A stretch of 64,000 bases of DNA from Amborella trichopoda (Eukaryota; Streptophyta; Magnoliopsida; Amborellales; Amborellaceae). Positions 36,801 through 50,262 of this stretch are shown one piece after another. The DNA lies in assembly GCF_000471905.2 (NCBI RefSeq), contig NW_006495273.1:6965481-7029480 (forward strand), given 5' to 3'. The translations under genes were made by a program, and so were the position numbers. Under the pieces are notes generated by a model that did no database searches, had not been told where the DNA came from, and saw only the letters and a program-made list of their open reading frames with translations. The stretch's first letter is position 1; every line of letters begins with the position of its first letter.

Positions 36801-39800
36801 ATGATTACTAGGCCCATTCAGATAAAAATCATCGCCCTCAAATGTGTAAGTAACTTGGTTTGCGCGAGCAAGCTTACCCTTATCCCATCACTTATCAATT
36901 GTATGATTTGTATGTTGTCAACATGTACACTTTCGAGTTCCACGACCCCTGCCTACATTATGTCTACTACGGCACTTGTTGAGTGATGATCGTTCCCTAC
37001 CTCTGCCTCTGTCACCTTTCGCCACAAATGTAGTTAATGCTGATCCATCACCAATACTCGAGTTAGAAGGTGTAGGGAAGGCAGATATGTTAACATGTGG
37101 AATGTGTGTATATACATTATTAACGGTGGGAAACACACTGCTTGCCAAAATCTATCCTCGAACAGGATGGTACTCAAGATTAAGATTCTTCATGTTACTC
37201 CCTCTATAATTCTACATCACTTTATATAGGTTGATGGAGATTCAACTCTTCCCACATGCCTCTAAGAGCTCTATAATATTCGTGCGCCCTTTTATTGCCT
37301 TGTTACAATTGAAACATTTTCTCAAATAGTTTATATACCCAAGAGATGTTCTTATCTAATGAATATGTTACTTTGGGAGTGTCCTAGATTTCTTTATTGG
37401 TGTTAAGAAAGATTAGATTTGCACTTATTTGAGGCTTCATGCTACTCCACCACCGAGTCATGATTATGTAGTTCTCACTCATCCACTCTTCATAACTACT
37501 GTCAGACTCACAAGGCTTGACCTTTGTCAAATATCTCAATTTTTCCCTAGCACCAACGGATACTTTTATAGATTGAGCTTATACAACATAATTGTACTCA
37601 TTTCATTTTATTGAAGTAATTTGTATCCCTACATGTTTAGGAAGATTGAAGGTCAATGGTTTCATGAGTTTAGGAAATAAAAGATAAAGGGGCCAACTAG
37701 GGTCAGCCAAATATAATCACTCACACCTAGCCTAGTAGAATGCTAGGAATAGTTATTTTATTATTAAAAAAAATGAGAGAGAAATACTTATCATCAGCCA
37801 CTTTCTCATATTTTGACCAAACTGTGGTAGCACCACATTATCCGAATCTAAGCTTCACCATGCTGCCACAATTTGAGTAGACTATGGTAGCACCTGTCCA
37901 TTCTAATAACTTCGGGTTTTTGAGAGAATTTCAGCGAATCATCCATGGTTTCCCACAAACCTCGAAAGTAGGTAAGGATTCCTCTATTGATCTCAATCTC
38001 AAAAGAAGAATCACATGAACAACAACATCACCACATTAAATGGAGACACATATGGATTTATTCGGAAAAAAAAAGGAAACCACCCTAGGGTTCAGATTGA
38101 ACAACCCTACAAAGTAACTGTTGGGGTTTGAGGCCTTTAAAGGCCGTGAGAGCTTGTGTATATTGTTTATAGTGGATTATACACTTCAGTGGGAGTGTGT
38201 ATCGACTGCCTAGGGGTTAGGCATATGGCACTACCGAAAAGGGTAGAGGGTTATCCCTTGTTGAGGTCAGGGAGTTGCCCAGGGATGGATTGTAGACCAG
38301 GAAAGCTGTCTGGTCTCCTACATGCGGATGTAGGCGGGTGAGAGCAAGGGCTACATCTTTAAAAACTTCCGCACGACATGTATATATGACAATTGCGTTA
38401 TCGAGAAGCAAACCCTGGAAAGGGATAGGTGTAATGTGCATAAAGAGAGTCCCCTTGCACTATAATAATGTGTGCCTGACTTGTTCTTAAGGGAGGGGAA
38501 TTGTAATCCACATTCTGGGATAGTGTTTCCACTATTTATTGGCTAGTTTTGAGCCAATCATGAGCCCCTGCATTAGACTGTGGTCATGGGTTTGGTTGGA
38601 TTGGTTTGAGAAGACAGTAGAGAATCACAATTAATGGGTTGGATAGAGTGCCCCTATAGTCACTTATTTTGACCCATTGGTACCAATCTACTTCTAGGTA
38701 CTTAATTTTTTATTGCTAGAAATGTTCATGTGAATTGTAGAAATTTTCAGAATTTTTAGAAATTTTCAGCACTAAAAACCCTAAGAAGTGTATCTTCGAA
38801 ATTGTGATTGTGAGGATCTAGGCCCACATGTGCGACACACCTCATAGGTGGGATGTGGAGCCCATGGGTGCCACATGTCACCCATAAGGGTGGCACGGCC
38901 TCTACTCTATGTTTTAGGAAAAATATCTTCAAAGCTCCTATTTTTAAGTTTCATTTCACAATAGACCAATGTTTTAAAAGATATTTTGGGACATAAAAAT
39001 TGTAGATTTTATTTTTTCTAACCCCTTGAGCTAATTTAAACCTGTTTTTTTAGGCCAAACAAATCTAAAAAGACATGCTTTTTCTAAAAGCCATCTTCTC
39101 AAACTTCTATAGAGAGAGAACGGCTTCATTGATGTGAGAGGTTAGCAGAAAGAGAGAGAGGTGTTCGGAGAAACACATGAGGAGAGAGATAGAGAGAAGC
39201 GGGAAGAGAGAAAAAGAGAAGTTTGGGGTATATAAGTGAAAAGAGAGAAAGGATTGGGTTTAGAAAGAGCATGTCCTTTTCACATTTGTTTAGGTTAAAA
39301 AATAGGTTTAAAGAGGCTAGGGGGTTAGAAGATATCTTTTGAAACTTTGGGTTTATCAAAAAATGAAATCCAAAAATAGGGGATATGAAGATGTTTTCCC
39401 TATGTTTTATGTTAGATGATCTTTTTCTTTTCAAAAGAAGATTCTATGTACGTATTTTATGTGGGAATTAGTTTTTACCAAAATATTTTATTTTGACTTC
39501 TTACAATTTTAAAGAGATAAAAAAAGAAGTTGCATTGTTTTTTTGTTTTTAGATTAGTTTTATCCTAGTTAGACAAGAAGTGGATATGGGTCAAAGATTA
39601 AGGGGATAGTTTCCTTATATTCCTCCCTGAATCATGATGGCTGATTTATGAGATGGATGGCTCCGATTTAGTTCTTCTTTACGTCACAGATTTTCTAAAT
39701 TTCAGGAGGGAAATCTCCTTCAGTCTCTACACAATTCTCAAGCCTCTCTCTTTCTCTCGATTTCTCTCTCCTCTATGCTCCACTCTGTCATCTCATGTCT

Positions 39801-42800
39801 ATCTCTCTCTCTCTCTCCCCTTAAGTAGCACGGCACCCATAAGAAAAATGGGGGTGGCATGCTTAACCCTAGATAGGGTTTGAAGAGAGGAGCATGCCCA
39901 GCCCCAGGAAAAGGAGGTGCCTTTATGGAATTTGCCCTAATTGTTCTAAAAGGGGTTCTAGTAAGTCCTAATTGTGCTGTACGCTCTCTAAAACCCTATT
40001 TTGAGAAGTATTGCCTAAGGAAGCTTCCTGGCTCCGAAAAATCAGCAAAGACCAATAGGATCGAAGTGCACCATGGTCAAGAAATCGGGTGTGGGGTGTC
40101 TTAAGTTCGATGGCAGTGATCCCTACGCATATTCTCGTAAGTCTTCCTGGTTGTTAGCTTTTATTTTTCAATCTTATTTGCATATTTTTTTTATTTTCTA
40201 TGAGCAATATTTGTATTATAATTGTTAGTAGAAGCTTGATCTTCGTTCCTGGATTGTATTTTTTAAAATTTGAAGTAAAAGTAAAGGTCCTAGGTTGAAT
40301 TTAGTGTTTTGTTTCGTAATTACATAAGTGTTTTGCAGCACTTGTATGTGAAATTCATATTAACTAATATTCATATTCTATTGCCTTGAATTCCACATAG
40401 CCACTTCTCTCAGTAACCCCACTTTTTTTTTGTTAATGTATAGAAAATCAAGAGGGAGAAGATTAAAACAGGAGATTTTTTTTTTTTTGAGGTTTGAAAA
40501 GAATATCAAGAAGGAGAAGATTAAAAGGAAAGAAATATTTTAGGATAGAAAAGAAAAGCAAGAGGGAAGAAAATGATCATTGCTTTGATACCATGTCAGA
40601 GAAGGGAGAGAATGAGGAAAGGAAAGAGGGAGAGAGTGACATGAGAGTCCCAATGGGGTCTCACGCACCTCTCAAATCTGGCCATACAAACTGAAATAGG
40701 ACGTATAGATCCTATTACTTGAAATGAAAGAGAAATAAGAATTTGAAAACGGACTTCTAACAATAGTAATGGAATGTATCACGGTCCAATGTTAGGCTCA
40801 TTTAAATGGAGCATTCTGCTAGTCAAAACTGACTTCATTGCTTTTTGGCACATGGCATCTCCTTGCTGCCCGCATGGATTTTGTTTAGAGTGTAGAGTGG
40901 TTGGACATGTTTTTAATCCATACACCAAGTTGAGGTTGAAATTTCAAAGGTTCTGAACAAAATTGTAATTTATGTGCAGTGTGTCTTGGATGGAGGGAAA
41001 AATTATTCTTATTTTTTGTTTTTATTCAACTTTAAAGGATTTATATTATAGTTTTAACTTTAAGGTTTATTTCTAGGTTTTTAAGTTTTTTACAGATTCT
41101 AGGGTTTTATTTTTTATTTTATTTACTTCATAAGTACTATTCATGATTTCTATTCACTGCGGTAAAACTGTCAGTAGGAAGTTTATGTTAGGATATATAT
41201 CATCATCATCATTTTAGCCTTTTCCCAACCAATTGGGGTTGGCTACATGAATCTTGGTTCTCCATTCTACTTTATTAAAGGCCATAATCTCAGTGAGGGC
41301 ATAAGTCCTCATAGAATATATATGGGTCATTTAAATCATTGTATGGACATATAATGTCTTTAAGCATTGAATTATGATATATAAGAGGTTTTTGGGGCCT
41401 TGAGAGGGACCGTGCCATATGATTTTTAGAATTTGAAAGACAAAAGCTTAGGCTTTTAGAACCCTAACTTGGGGTATGGAGAAGAAAACCCTAGGTTTCT
41501 TTAAATTATGCTTGTGTTTGGCATTGCTCCTTGCTGTTTTTATTGTTCCTTTAAATTTTCCTACATCAAATCGGTATCAGAGCCTGCGATCTACACGGAA
41601 AGTACTGTAGCAATGTACGAAGTTATTGTAGCATCAATTTTTTGGTGCCCTAGGTCAACAACAAAGCAGGGAAGTTACAGTGGGCTTTTAAGGTTTGTTG
41701 ATTTTGGCCAAAGTTTTGCCAAAACAACCTAGATCTTGTTGATTTCAACGGTTTTTTTTTTTGATTATTTGCCTAAGGTTTGTGATTGCGATGAACCCAT
41801 GGCAGCGAGAAGGGGCCGTAAAAGGGGGATTTTCGTAGATCCACTCCGTGATCCTATAGATGACAGAATTAAAAACTTGAAAGGTAAGTATAGCAACTGG
41901 CGCAACAGTTCGCGAGCCTCAATAATAGGCAAGACAATGATCTTTCAGCCCAAGAGGATCTTGAGAAAAGCCTTTTCACTTTTGCGCTCCACATGGGGAG
42001 TCGAGTGATGAGGATAGTGATAGAATACCTAGATATGGGGAATGACAGTCTAGGGTTTTCGATTTGGAGGATGAGATTCTTGTAGGAGATCCAATCTACG
42101 ATGATGATCAATATTTTATGGTTGAATTAGTGTTTGACAAGGAAAAAGATGAAAGACTCAAAGAAGAATTGATAGGGGAAGTTGTTGGTTTAGTCACTGA
42201 TCTCAAAGATGAACCCGTGGTGTGTTCTAGAGCTGAGTCTAGGCAAATTCAGTAGGTTACATGGCTGAAGTGATGCAATTTCAACAGATTTATGTGATTA
42301 AAAATATTCTACCGACATACAATGACCCTTTCCTCGAGGGTTTCTCAGTTCTAATGTGCAATCATGGTGTTTTGATTTGTGCAGTAACCCACAAGTCCCA
42401 CGATCATGTTTACAATATTCGAGTTGAAGAATGTTGTCGGATTAGCCCCAATTTCAAAATTCGAAGACGAGTTTTCTCCAACAAGGAGAGAATGATCGAG
42501 GGAAAAATAATTCTTATTTTTTATTTTTATTCAACTTTAAAGGATGTATATTGTAGTCTTAGTTTTAGGGTTGATTTCTAGGGTTTTTAAGTTTTTTAGG
42601 GATTCTAGGGTTTTTATTTTTTTATTTACTTTACAAGTACTAGTCACAAGTACTGTTTACAGGGGTAAAACTGTCATTATGAAATTTAAATTTATGTTAA
42701 GATATATAGATCATTTTAATCATTGTATGGACATGTAATGTCTTTGAATATTAAATTATAATATATAAGAGGTTTGTGGGGCCTTGCGGGGGACAATTCC

Positions 42801-45178
42801 ACATGATTTTTAGAAATTGAAAGAGAGAAAAGCTTAGGCTTTTGGAACCTAACTTGGGTTATGGAGAAGAAACCCTAGGTTTGTTTGAATTATGCTTGTG
42901 TTTGGCTTTGCTCCTTGTTGTTTTTACTGGTCCCTCAAATTTTCCTGCATCAATCGTTTTCTTAGTTGTATCTATTGGACCTCTGTTAAAATTTACTGTA
43001 CCACAAGGATACAACAGCATATATGGAGTTGGGACCCCAATGGGAATTTTTCTTTCTTCTCAACTTTCCTTCTTCTCTGTTTTTAGGGCTCTTAATGGAT
43101 ATTATTATTCAAAAGTTTATTTGATCTTTCAAAATTTTCTTCATCTATGCAGTTTGTTAATTTTTTAGAATCTATTTGTCCTCATGATTTTTGCTTGTTT
43201 CCCCATATTTCAAGTTCTGGCATTTATCAAGTAACCTTTTATGAGGCTGCCTTGTGTCGTTAGTATGTCGCTAATCATAATAAGTAATGGCATCTTACAA
43301 ATGAAAGTTATTAGTAGATACTCTTGATTATGGAAAACATTTGAGCTCTTCCTAGCTTTCCATGTTCCATGGAACCTCTGATATCACTGACATTATACAT
43401 TCTTTGCAGCCCACATCTTTGGACTCTTAGAGAACGGATTTCAGTTGGCAGGAAGGATGAGCCTGTATCAGCTGGGGATCTAAAAAATCTTCTTTCTGAT
43501 GTCAGAAATATTCTTAATCTTTCATTAGAATTGGAACAGGGGTTTCTAACGCATTTTGAGGTACTAATAATGTGAGTTGCAAGCTTCACATGTACAAAGG
43601 AGTGAAACTTTTGTAGGCTGTGGTTAAACCTTTTAGATAACCATGAAGTGTTGGTTCATTTTTATTTTCTTTGGTGGAAGCAATGCCCTTGCCTAATGTT
43701 GCAGCCTTGGGGCACTTCTCTCTCTATGTCTCTCTCTCTCTTTCCCCCCCCCCCCCTACATTGTGAATAACTTGTATTTTTTATTCTTAATTTGTCATGA
43801 AAGCATGCTTTTAGTTGTCTATGTTTAATACATTACTTTTTAATTGAATTTTCAGGTTCTCACTGCCCTTGCGTTTACTCTATTTGCTCAAGAGAATGTT
43901 GATATAGCTGTAGTTGAGGTAAACATATTTGCAACTTATACTTTTACGTGGAGGTGTAGTGTGATAATAAGCGGTCTTTCAATTGCTTAAATCGATGACT
44001 AGAATGAAAACTTTGGGTATTATGGTGAATATTTCCTTAAGGTTTTGGCTTCTTGCGTACCCTTAGACAGCGATTCATTCTCCTCATATATATCCAGAAA
44101 GCTCTTCTTCTTCTTTTTTTCCCCTTGTTGCATGACTTTTGTATGGCCCTTGATAGAGAATAATGGAGGAGTATGATTCATTTAGCCGACCCCAAATAAT
44201 TAGGATAACACTTGTATTGTAATGATGATGATGACATGGAATATTATGACTTTGGATGTACCATGTTTTTTTGTAGAAGAATATTTTGGTCGTTTTCTTG
44301 GTTAGGGTGTTTATTAATCCGTGGATACTTATTATATATGAGATTATGAAAAATGCTTTCATTAAGGAAGTTTTTATAATTTTTTTATGCGTCTTGGTAA
44401 TAGATTTAGGGCTTCATAAAGATATTATTATCTCATATCTCATTTCAATATTCAAAGACTTTTCCATCTCAATTTTGCAAATGACATATACTTGTAAGTT
44501 CGTTTTTTATTCAATGAAATTGTGTTAGCCATAAGAAAAAAAGATTACTTCTCTCCTTATTATGTATGTTGCTGGCTCTAGATTGGATTAGAAATGAAGT
44601 AAAGTACGAGGAAATGTGACCCTGATTAATGCCCCTCTGTCTCTAGGTATGCACATTCCCATATGGACAATTAAGTTAAATCTTCGTATATTGCAAATTA
44701 TGTAAATGCAAGACTTTGTGTACAAAACTTAAGATCAGTGATTTAAAACATGGAACTGACCCAAATTAGTTGTCTGACGAAGCCGAGTCTCTAAAGAAAT
44801 TATAGAGTAAGTTTCTTTGCCTAGTGAAACTCATTAGAATCTTGGAGTTTCGAAATTGGACCTGGTATCTTGCCGGGTTTGCGTGACCAATCAAGTCTAG
44901 GCCTGAGTCATCGATTTTTTTCATTGTAGTCTAGATTGTTAGGATACTCGGCTCTCACCCAATAGACCTAGGTTCAAATCCCGACAACGGAATTTTCTTT
45001 ATTAGGAGGTGTGATTTGGGTACTCTAAAAGGACAAGGGGAAGACTCAAAAGGACATAGATGGAAGTGGTGAGGAAAGATGTGGGGACTTATTGTTTTAT
45101 TAAGGGTATGACCCTTGATAGAGCAGAATGGCGGACCCGGATTCGTGTAGCCGACCCCAAATAGTTGAGATAAGGCTC

Positions 45179-45209
<31 letters not shown>

Positions 45210-48200
45210 GGATATATAACGTTTGTATTGATAGTATAAGAGAAATGTACAAAATTTCATATGACTAAATCATTGCTCAAACATGGACCAAAAGAAAAGA
45301 AAATAAAATAAAATAAAAGCTCTTCTTGCAAAAGAAATAAAAGATTATCCAGTCAGGAAGTAGACATATTAATGGTAAATTTGTTGCTAGCTTGGTTCTA
45401 GTGTGAACGTAAAAAGTCTATGGAATTGCCTTTAAGTGGTAGTCTCTCATACCCAAAGATCCCTCCACAATCTTATGTGGTCACCATTCTTTGCAATAAA
45501 ATGAATGTTAGGTGAACTCATTACAAACTGAAACGATGCCCCTCCAAGCAACTCAGATGTGCACACTTGCATGACAAATCATAAGCCATCCCAACTCATC
45601 AAGGCCATTTGTTTCTACTACTTGCTACCAAAGGTGGCGATTTTGACTTGTTAATGTCAACCACCATTTTGATATTGAGGTGGAGTTGCATTCATAAAAT
45701 CTTCAAATACTAAATCCCCCGTCCTTTGAGTTACAAACCATTTCCTAGCTGACTTAGTGAAATTTTTGTGAGTTCCAAACCTTGACAAAATAAAATACCT
45801 TATCAAATATTCTCTTTAGAACAGCCATAGGCATCTTAAAATGGGACTTATTAAATAATATAGTATTAGACAAAGTAGCTTTGATGAGTATAATCCACCC
45901 CCTAGTGACAAATATGGAGTACCTGACATTCCAAGCATTGATTTCTCTCGAAATTTCTCCATGACTCTATCCCATTGACTCTTCCTCAGCTGGCCTGGGC
46001 ATAGAGGAAGACCAAGATATTTGGAGGGCAAGTTCTCAACCTTGCAACCGAGGTTCTTGGCCAACACTAGTCGTTGTTACGTGACAGGCAAATGCCAAGT
46101 CATATTAGTCTTGGCATGGTTGATCTTGAGACTTTTTGATAGTTAAAAGCATCTCAAGAACAACCAAAGGTTGTCCACTTACTGGAGGTCTGCATCACAA
46201 AATACATGTGTATAAATGGGTCATTTGTGGATCCTTGGAAGAGGAGAACCCTTTGAGGAGGTGGTTGTATAATCAATGTTTTAAAAAACGGTCTGCTAGG
46301 CGCCTAGGCAGCCTGGACCAAAAGTCCGCCCTCCTAAACCTAGGCAGCCCTACACAGGCGGATGTACCTGGGCGGGTGCCCAGGTGGGCTAGGCGAGCGC
46401 CTAGGAGGGTGCCCAGGGCCGTAAGGCGTTTCTCATTTTTTTAAAACTACGGGGCGCCTAGGCGTTGGGCGCTAGGCACCAGGCAAGCCGTAGCGTTTTT
46501 TGAAACCTTGTGTATAATTTTGAGATAGACTTACTGAATATCTCTCCTACAATTGTGAACAAGGGAGATAGACTTGGCTACCTAGCGGAGCGATTGGCTT
46601 GTGTGCATCTTCATAGCAGAGCAAGAGCAAGCTACCACTGGCTTGTGTAGGCTAGACAAGCCACTATTAAGCTTTGCTCGTAGGCATAAAATCGAGAAAT
46701 GAGAAATTGTCGGGAGGGGTGGCTCGACAGGATCAAGGGTCGAAACCAGAATGAAAAAAAGAAAAGATTCGATCTCCTTGGCAAAGACCCCTAGATGAGA
46801 AGTATCAATGATTTGAATCGCAATTTTTTTTTGTGTGTTTTGTGTGGGGGGGAGCAACGTGCAAACACTGCTCGAGATCCAATTTTGCCTCCTACTACCA
46901 AAGCCTTGAGATCAACAACTTGATGTTGGAGGTCCAGTTCACATGATCATAAGCTTTCTCCCAGTCTGACTACTACGTTTGGGATCTTAGATGCCAAGAA
47001 TGGATAGCTTCATGAGTAATCATCACGTTATCCAAGATGTGCTCCTTTATAAAGGCACCCTATGAAGACAACACAACCCACCTTGGAGCCCTCCTGAGTT
47101 GAGTAGGTAGAATGTTAGCTAATATTTGTCGGAGCTATTTAGCAAACTAATTGGCTTGAAAAATGCTTTAGCTTTTTGGCCCTTGGACCTGGACCTTTGG
47201 TACAAAACTAATAAAAGTTGACTCAGATTCCAATTAATAATGTCCCTTTGATAGAATTTTGAACATCCCGCCTACAATTCAGGGATATAGTATCCCAGAA
47301 ATGATGGAAGAGCATCATTGGAAATCCATCCGGACATGGTGCCTGATAATTAGCCAATTTGAATACCACCCTTCGGATCTCCAATTTTGAGAAGGGCCAC
47401 TCTAACCATTCACCCATCTCATTAGGGACATGCTGAAAGACAAGATTAGTGATGTAAGGCATGTCAGATTACCTAGAAAATAAAATTTGGAAGTAATTAA
47501 TGATGAACCCATTGACTGAGGATCATCAGAGATTATATCACCAACTTTGATCTTATTGCATTGGCCCTTCTCCCACAGTTTTCTATTTTATAAAAAAAAG
47601 CTGTTTTTTATCACCCTCCTTGAGCCATTTAATCGCAGATCCCTGTTGCCAATTTATCTTCTCTTGTTTTAGTTAGAACCCTATGGTAGTCGATTATGTC
47701 TTCTGATCTCCTTACCCTTTTAATTCCTTGGTCTTCAAAAGTAGGATTCTTTCTTATATTGGAAGGCTCATAACTGCTATGTCTTCTGATCTCCTCACCC
47801 TTTTAATTCCTTTGTCTTCAAAAGTAGGATTCTTTCTTATATTGGAAGTCTCAAAACTGCAGGCGGCTCCTGTTTTAAGACAACGCTTTAGCATCTGCCA
47901 CTTCTTGCATAACCTAAAACCTGCCTCCCACCTTTCAACTACATAGGACGACCACCAAGGGGGTAAGAGGTCGCGAAGGGCTCTATCTTCGAGCCCTGTC
48001 ATCTCAAACCTGAAGAGCTTGTGATCGACTGTGACTCTGGCAGAATTGGAGTTTGGTCAGATATTGGCTTTGGTGAAGCCCTTGAATGGACTCTAGGAAA
48101 TCTATCTTCCCACTCTAGGTTGATGAAAAACCGGTCCAACTTAGAGAGGGAGGAATTCTCAGTGTTATTGGCCTTGATCGACTGTGACTCTGGCAGAATT

Positions 48201-50219
48201 GGAGTCTGGTCAGAGATTGGTTTTGGTGAAGCCCTTGAATGGACTCCACAGGAAGTCTATCTTTCCACTCTAGGTTGATGAAAAACCGGTCCATCTTAGA
48301 GAGGGGAGGAATTCTCAGTGTTATTTGGCCTTAGTATATGAGACCTCATTAAGGAAAGGTCCACTAAGTTGTCTGAAAGCAAAATCAGAGAGTGCTGACA
48401 TACTAACAGTGATCCTAATTCTATTAAGGTTCAACAGGTCACATTTAAACAACCCACACCCCCCCCCCCCCAAAGCACCATCAGGTGGGCGATAAATCTG
48501 CTAATTTGTCTAATTACACCATAGGGCATCTATTATATTGGGCTTAAGCTTCCAGTCGCAATCCACAGGACCATCCGAGAATGAGACTGGAACCTAGAAC
48601 CGGCCAATGTATGCTGATTTAGTGAGGCATTAGGGGTCCACCTAGATCCCTCTCGAGGCTCCCTCGGCATGTAGCACATCCCATTGGCAAAAGTTTCTGC
48701 CCCATAATTGGTGCACCAAGGCCAACGCCGAGGGACCTGACTAAAGTCTTAATAACTGTGATGATCTCAGGGGAGGACTTACAGCAAAGTACTAAGGAAG
48801 CTCTCTCTGTCGAGGAATATCCCAATCCCCGATATTCCAACACAAAACTTTCATTTTGAGGAGGGGGAGAGAGCTTGTAGAGATAGCAGAACATCTGCTT
48901 GTTTGTATTTCCAAGGTGGAAGAATCTTGGGGATATAATCTCTACAGGAGGGTTGTCATATTCCTTTACCATCTGCTCTGTGTGATAATCGTCTTCCTGT
49001 TTGGTGCCATAAACATCAACGCCTTCCGTGCGAAAGAAGATATCGCTCATTCTTTAGTCCATGGTTCATTGAACTCCAACATATTCCTTGCATGGTCACT
49101 CAGTGATGGAGAATGATTATTGGGCTTGCTTTTTCACCTCACTTCTCTATGTTTCGACTTCTTGTGTGGATCCCAAAACTGCAGAAAGGCACTTTTCTAT
49201 CAGTTTCGCTTTATGACAAACCATAGTTTTCTAAAAGTGGCAGTTTATCCTACTTGTAATGGTGACTTCTTTCAAAGAATCCATACCTGACTTTCTTCCA
49301 AATGTATAAAGCCACTGCTGGCTGCTGCATCTCAGATGCTTACTCCTGTACATATTTTTGGCAATCAGTATTTTAGCTGTATCTTATAATTGAGATGGAT
49401 TGTTAACCTCCCCTGGAAAATCTGGTTAGACTGGCTAAGAGATAAAAGTAATTTGTATTGAACTTTTTATCTCTATGTATTGAGCTTTAAAGGCACATTT
49501 CATCTGTAAAATTAGACATCAAATAATGTGTTGATGCTGTCTGAAGTTTACTATCCTGGTTATAAAGTTTCTTGTTGTTATGTAGTTTACCAGGGTATGC
49601 AGTGTCCAGTCTTGGATACCTGACATCTCTCTATATATAGTTCTACTTTAGTAGTATCTTTTTGGAAGCTTAAACATGGAACCAGTTCAATGTGGATCGG
49701 CATTGAACTTGAGAAATTCAACTTAACTTTGTAATAACAGGCTGGCCTTGGGGGAGCAAGAGATGCAACCAATGTCATATGCAGCTCAAAACTTGCAGTA
49801 TCCATCATAACAAACATAGGCGAAGAGCATATGGCAGCTTTGGGTGGGTCTCTTGAAAGCATTGCGATTGCAAAGTCGGGAATCATCAAACAAGGGTGCC
49901 CAGTTACGTTCTTCTCATTTCTTGGGCATTTTTATTACACATGCGCATGTGTTTGCTTATTCTGATGTTATCAATTGTGGATGATCGGCATTGCTGATTT
50001 TCTGAGTTTCAACATTTGGTACTGTAGTTGTCATTGATGTCTGCTCATGCATGTTACATATGATAGGAAGGTTCTATGCACTCTTTTGGGTGAATTCAGT
50101 CGTGGGAGGCAAGGCACACAGGGGATAGGNNNNNNNNNNNNNNNNNNNNTAATAGTAATACGTAACATAGTAGTAGTTAGTTTTGTTTAGTTATTCGTAT
50201 ATGTATTAGTATATATATA

Positions 50220-50262
<43 letters not shown>

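Larger units (their letters stand above)
32280..37640 (-). pseudogene. Decayed copia gag-pol of the 32049-40762 element
   Basis: Minus-strand order from right to left: gag/nucleocapsid region about 37640-36700. Protease 36660-36560, where the DSGAS motif has become [12 protein letters not shown]-pre-integrase 36400-36195 ([11 protein letters not shown]). Integrase, heavily broken, 36190-35400. RT start 35100-34500 ([34 protein letters not shown]). RT active-site region 34480-34260 ([11 protein letters not shown]). RT end 33018-32830 ([15 protein letters not shown]). RNase H 32800-32280. Many stops and shifts; not functional. Confidence 0.8.
32049..40762 (-). mobile_element. Ty1/copia element, minus strand, with nested insertions (8.7 kb)
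   Basis: It is bounded by short LTRs that start tgtcagagaaggga and end (t)aaca (32049-32267 and 40594-40762). The minus-strand polypurine tract agcttgagggggag abuts the left LTR. The primer-binding site tggtatcaaagc (minus; 40582-40593) abuts the right LTR. Remnants of gag, protease, integrase, RT and RNase H lie in the correct order on the minus strand. Two later elements interrupt it: 33019-34200 in RT and 38119-40412 in the leader/gag part. Flanking pentamers caagt and atagt match only partly. Confidence 0.85.
45230..49100 (-). mobile_element. L1-type LINE, minus strand, decayed (about 3.9 kb)
   Basis: On the minus strand: ORF2 start near 48855 (MKVLCWNI). Endonuclease end at 48330-48000 ([24 protein letters not shown]). 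Linker at about 47960-47870 ([19 protein letters not shown]). RT N-terminal part at 47462-47223 ([23 protein letters not shown]). RT C-terminal part at 46067-45816 ([12 protein letters not shown]). zf-RVT region to about 45440. Stops, two tandem duplications and a MITE interrupt it. Confidence 0.8.

Noticed and set aside
32049..40762. Clean 5-bp target duplication around the copia element
   Set aside because: Flanks are caagt and atagt, which agree at only three positions, so I do not claim one.
44920..44991. Functional tRNA-Glu gene
   Set aside because: Two mismatches in each of the anticodon and T stems and one in the acceptor stem make function unlikely; annotated as decayed.
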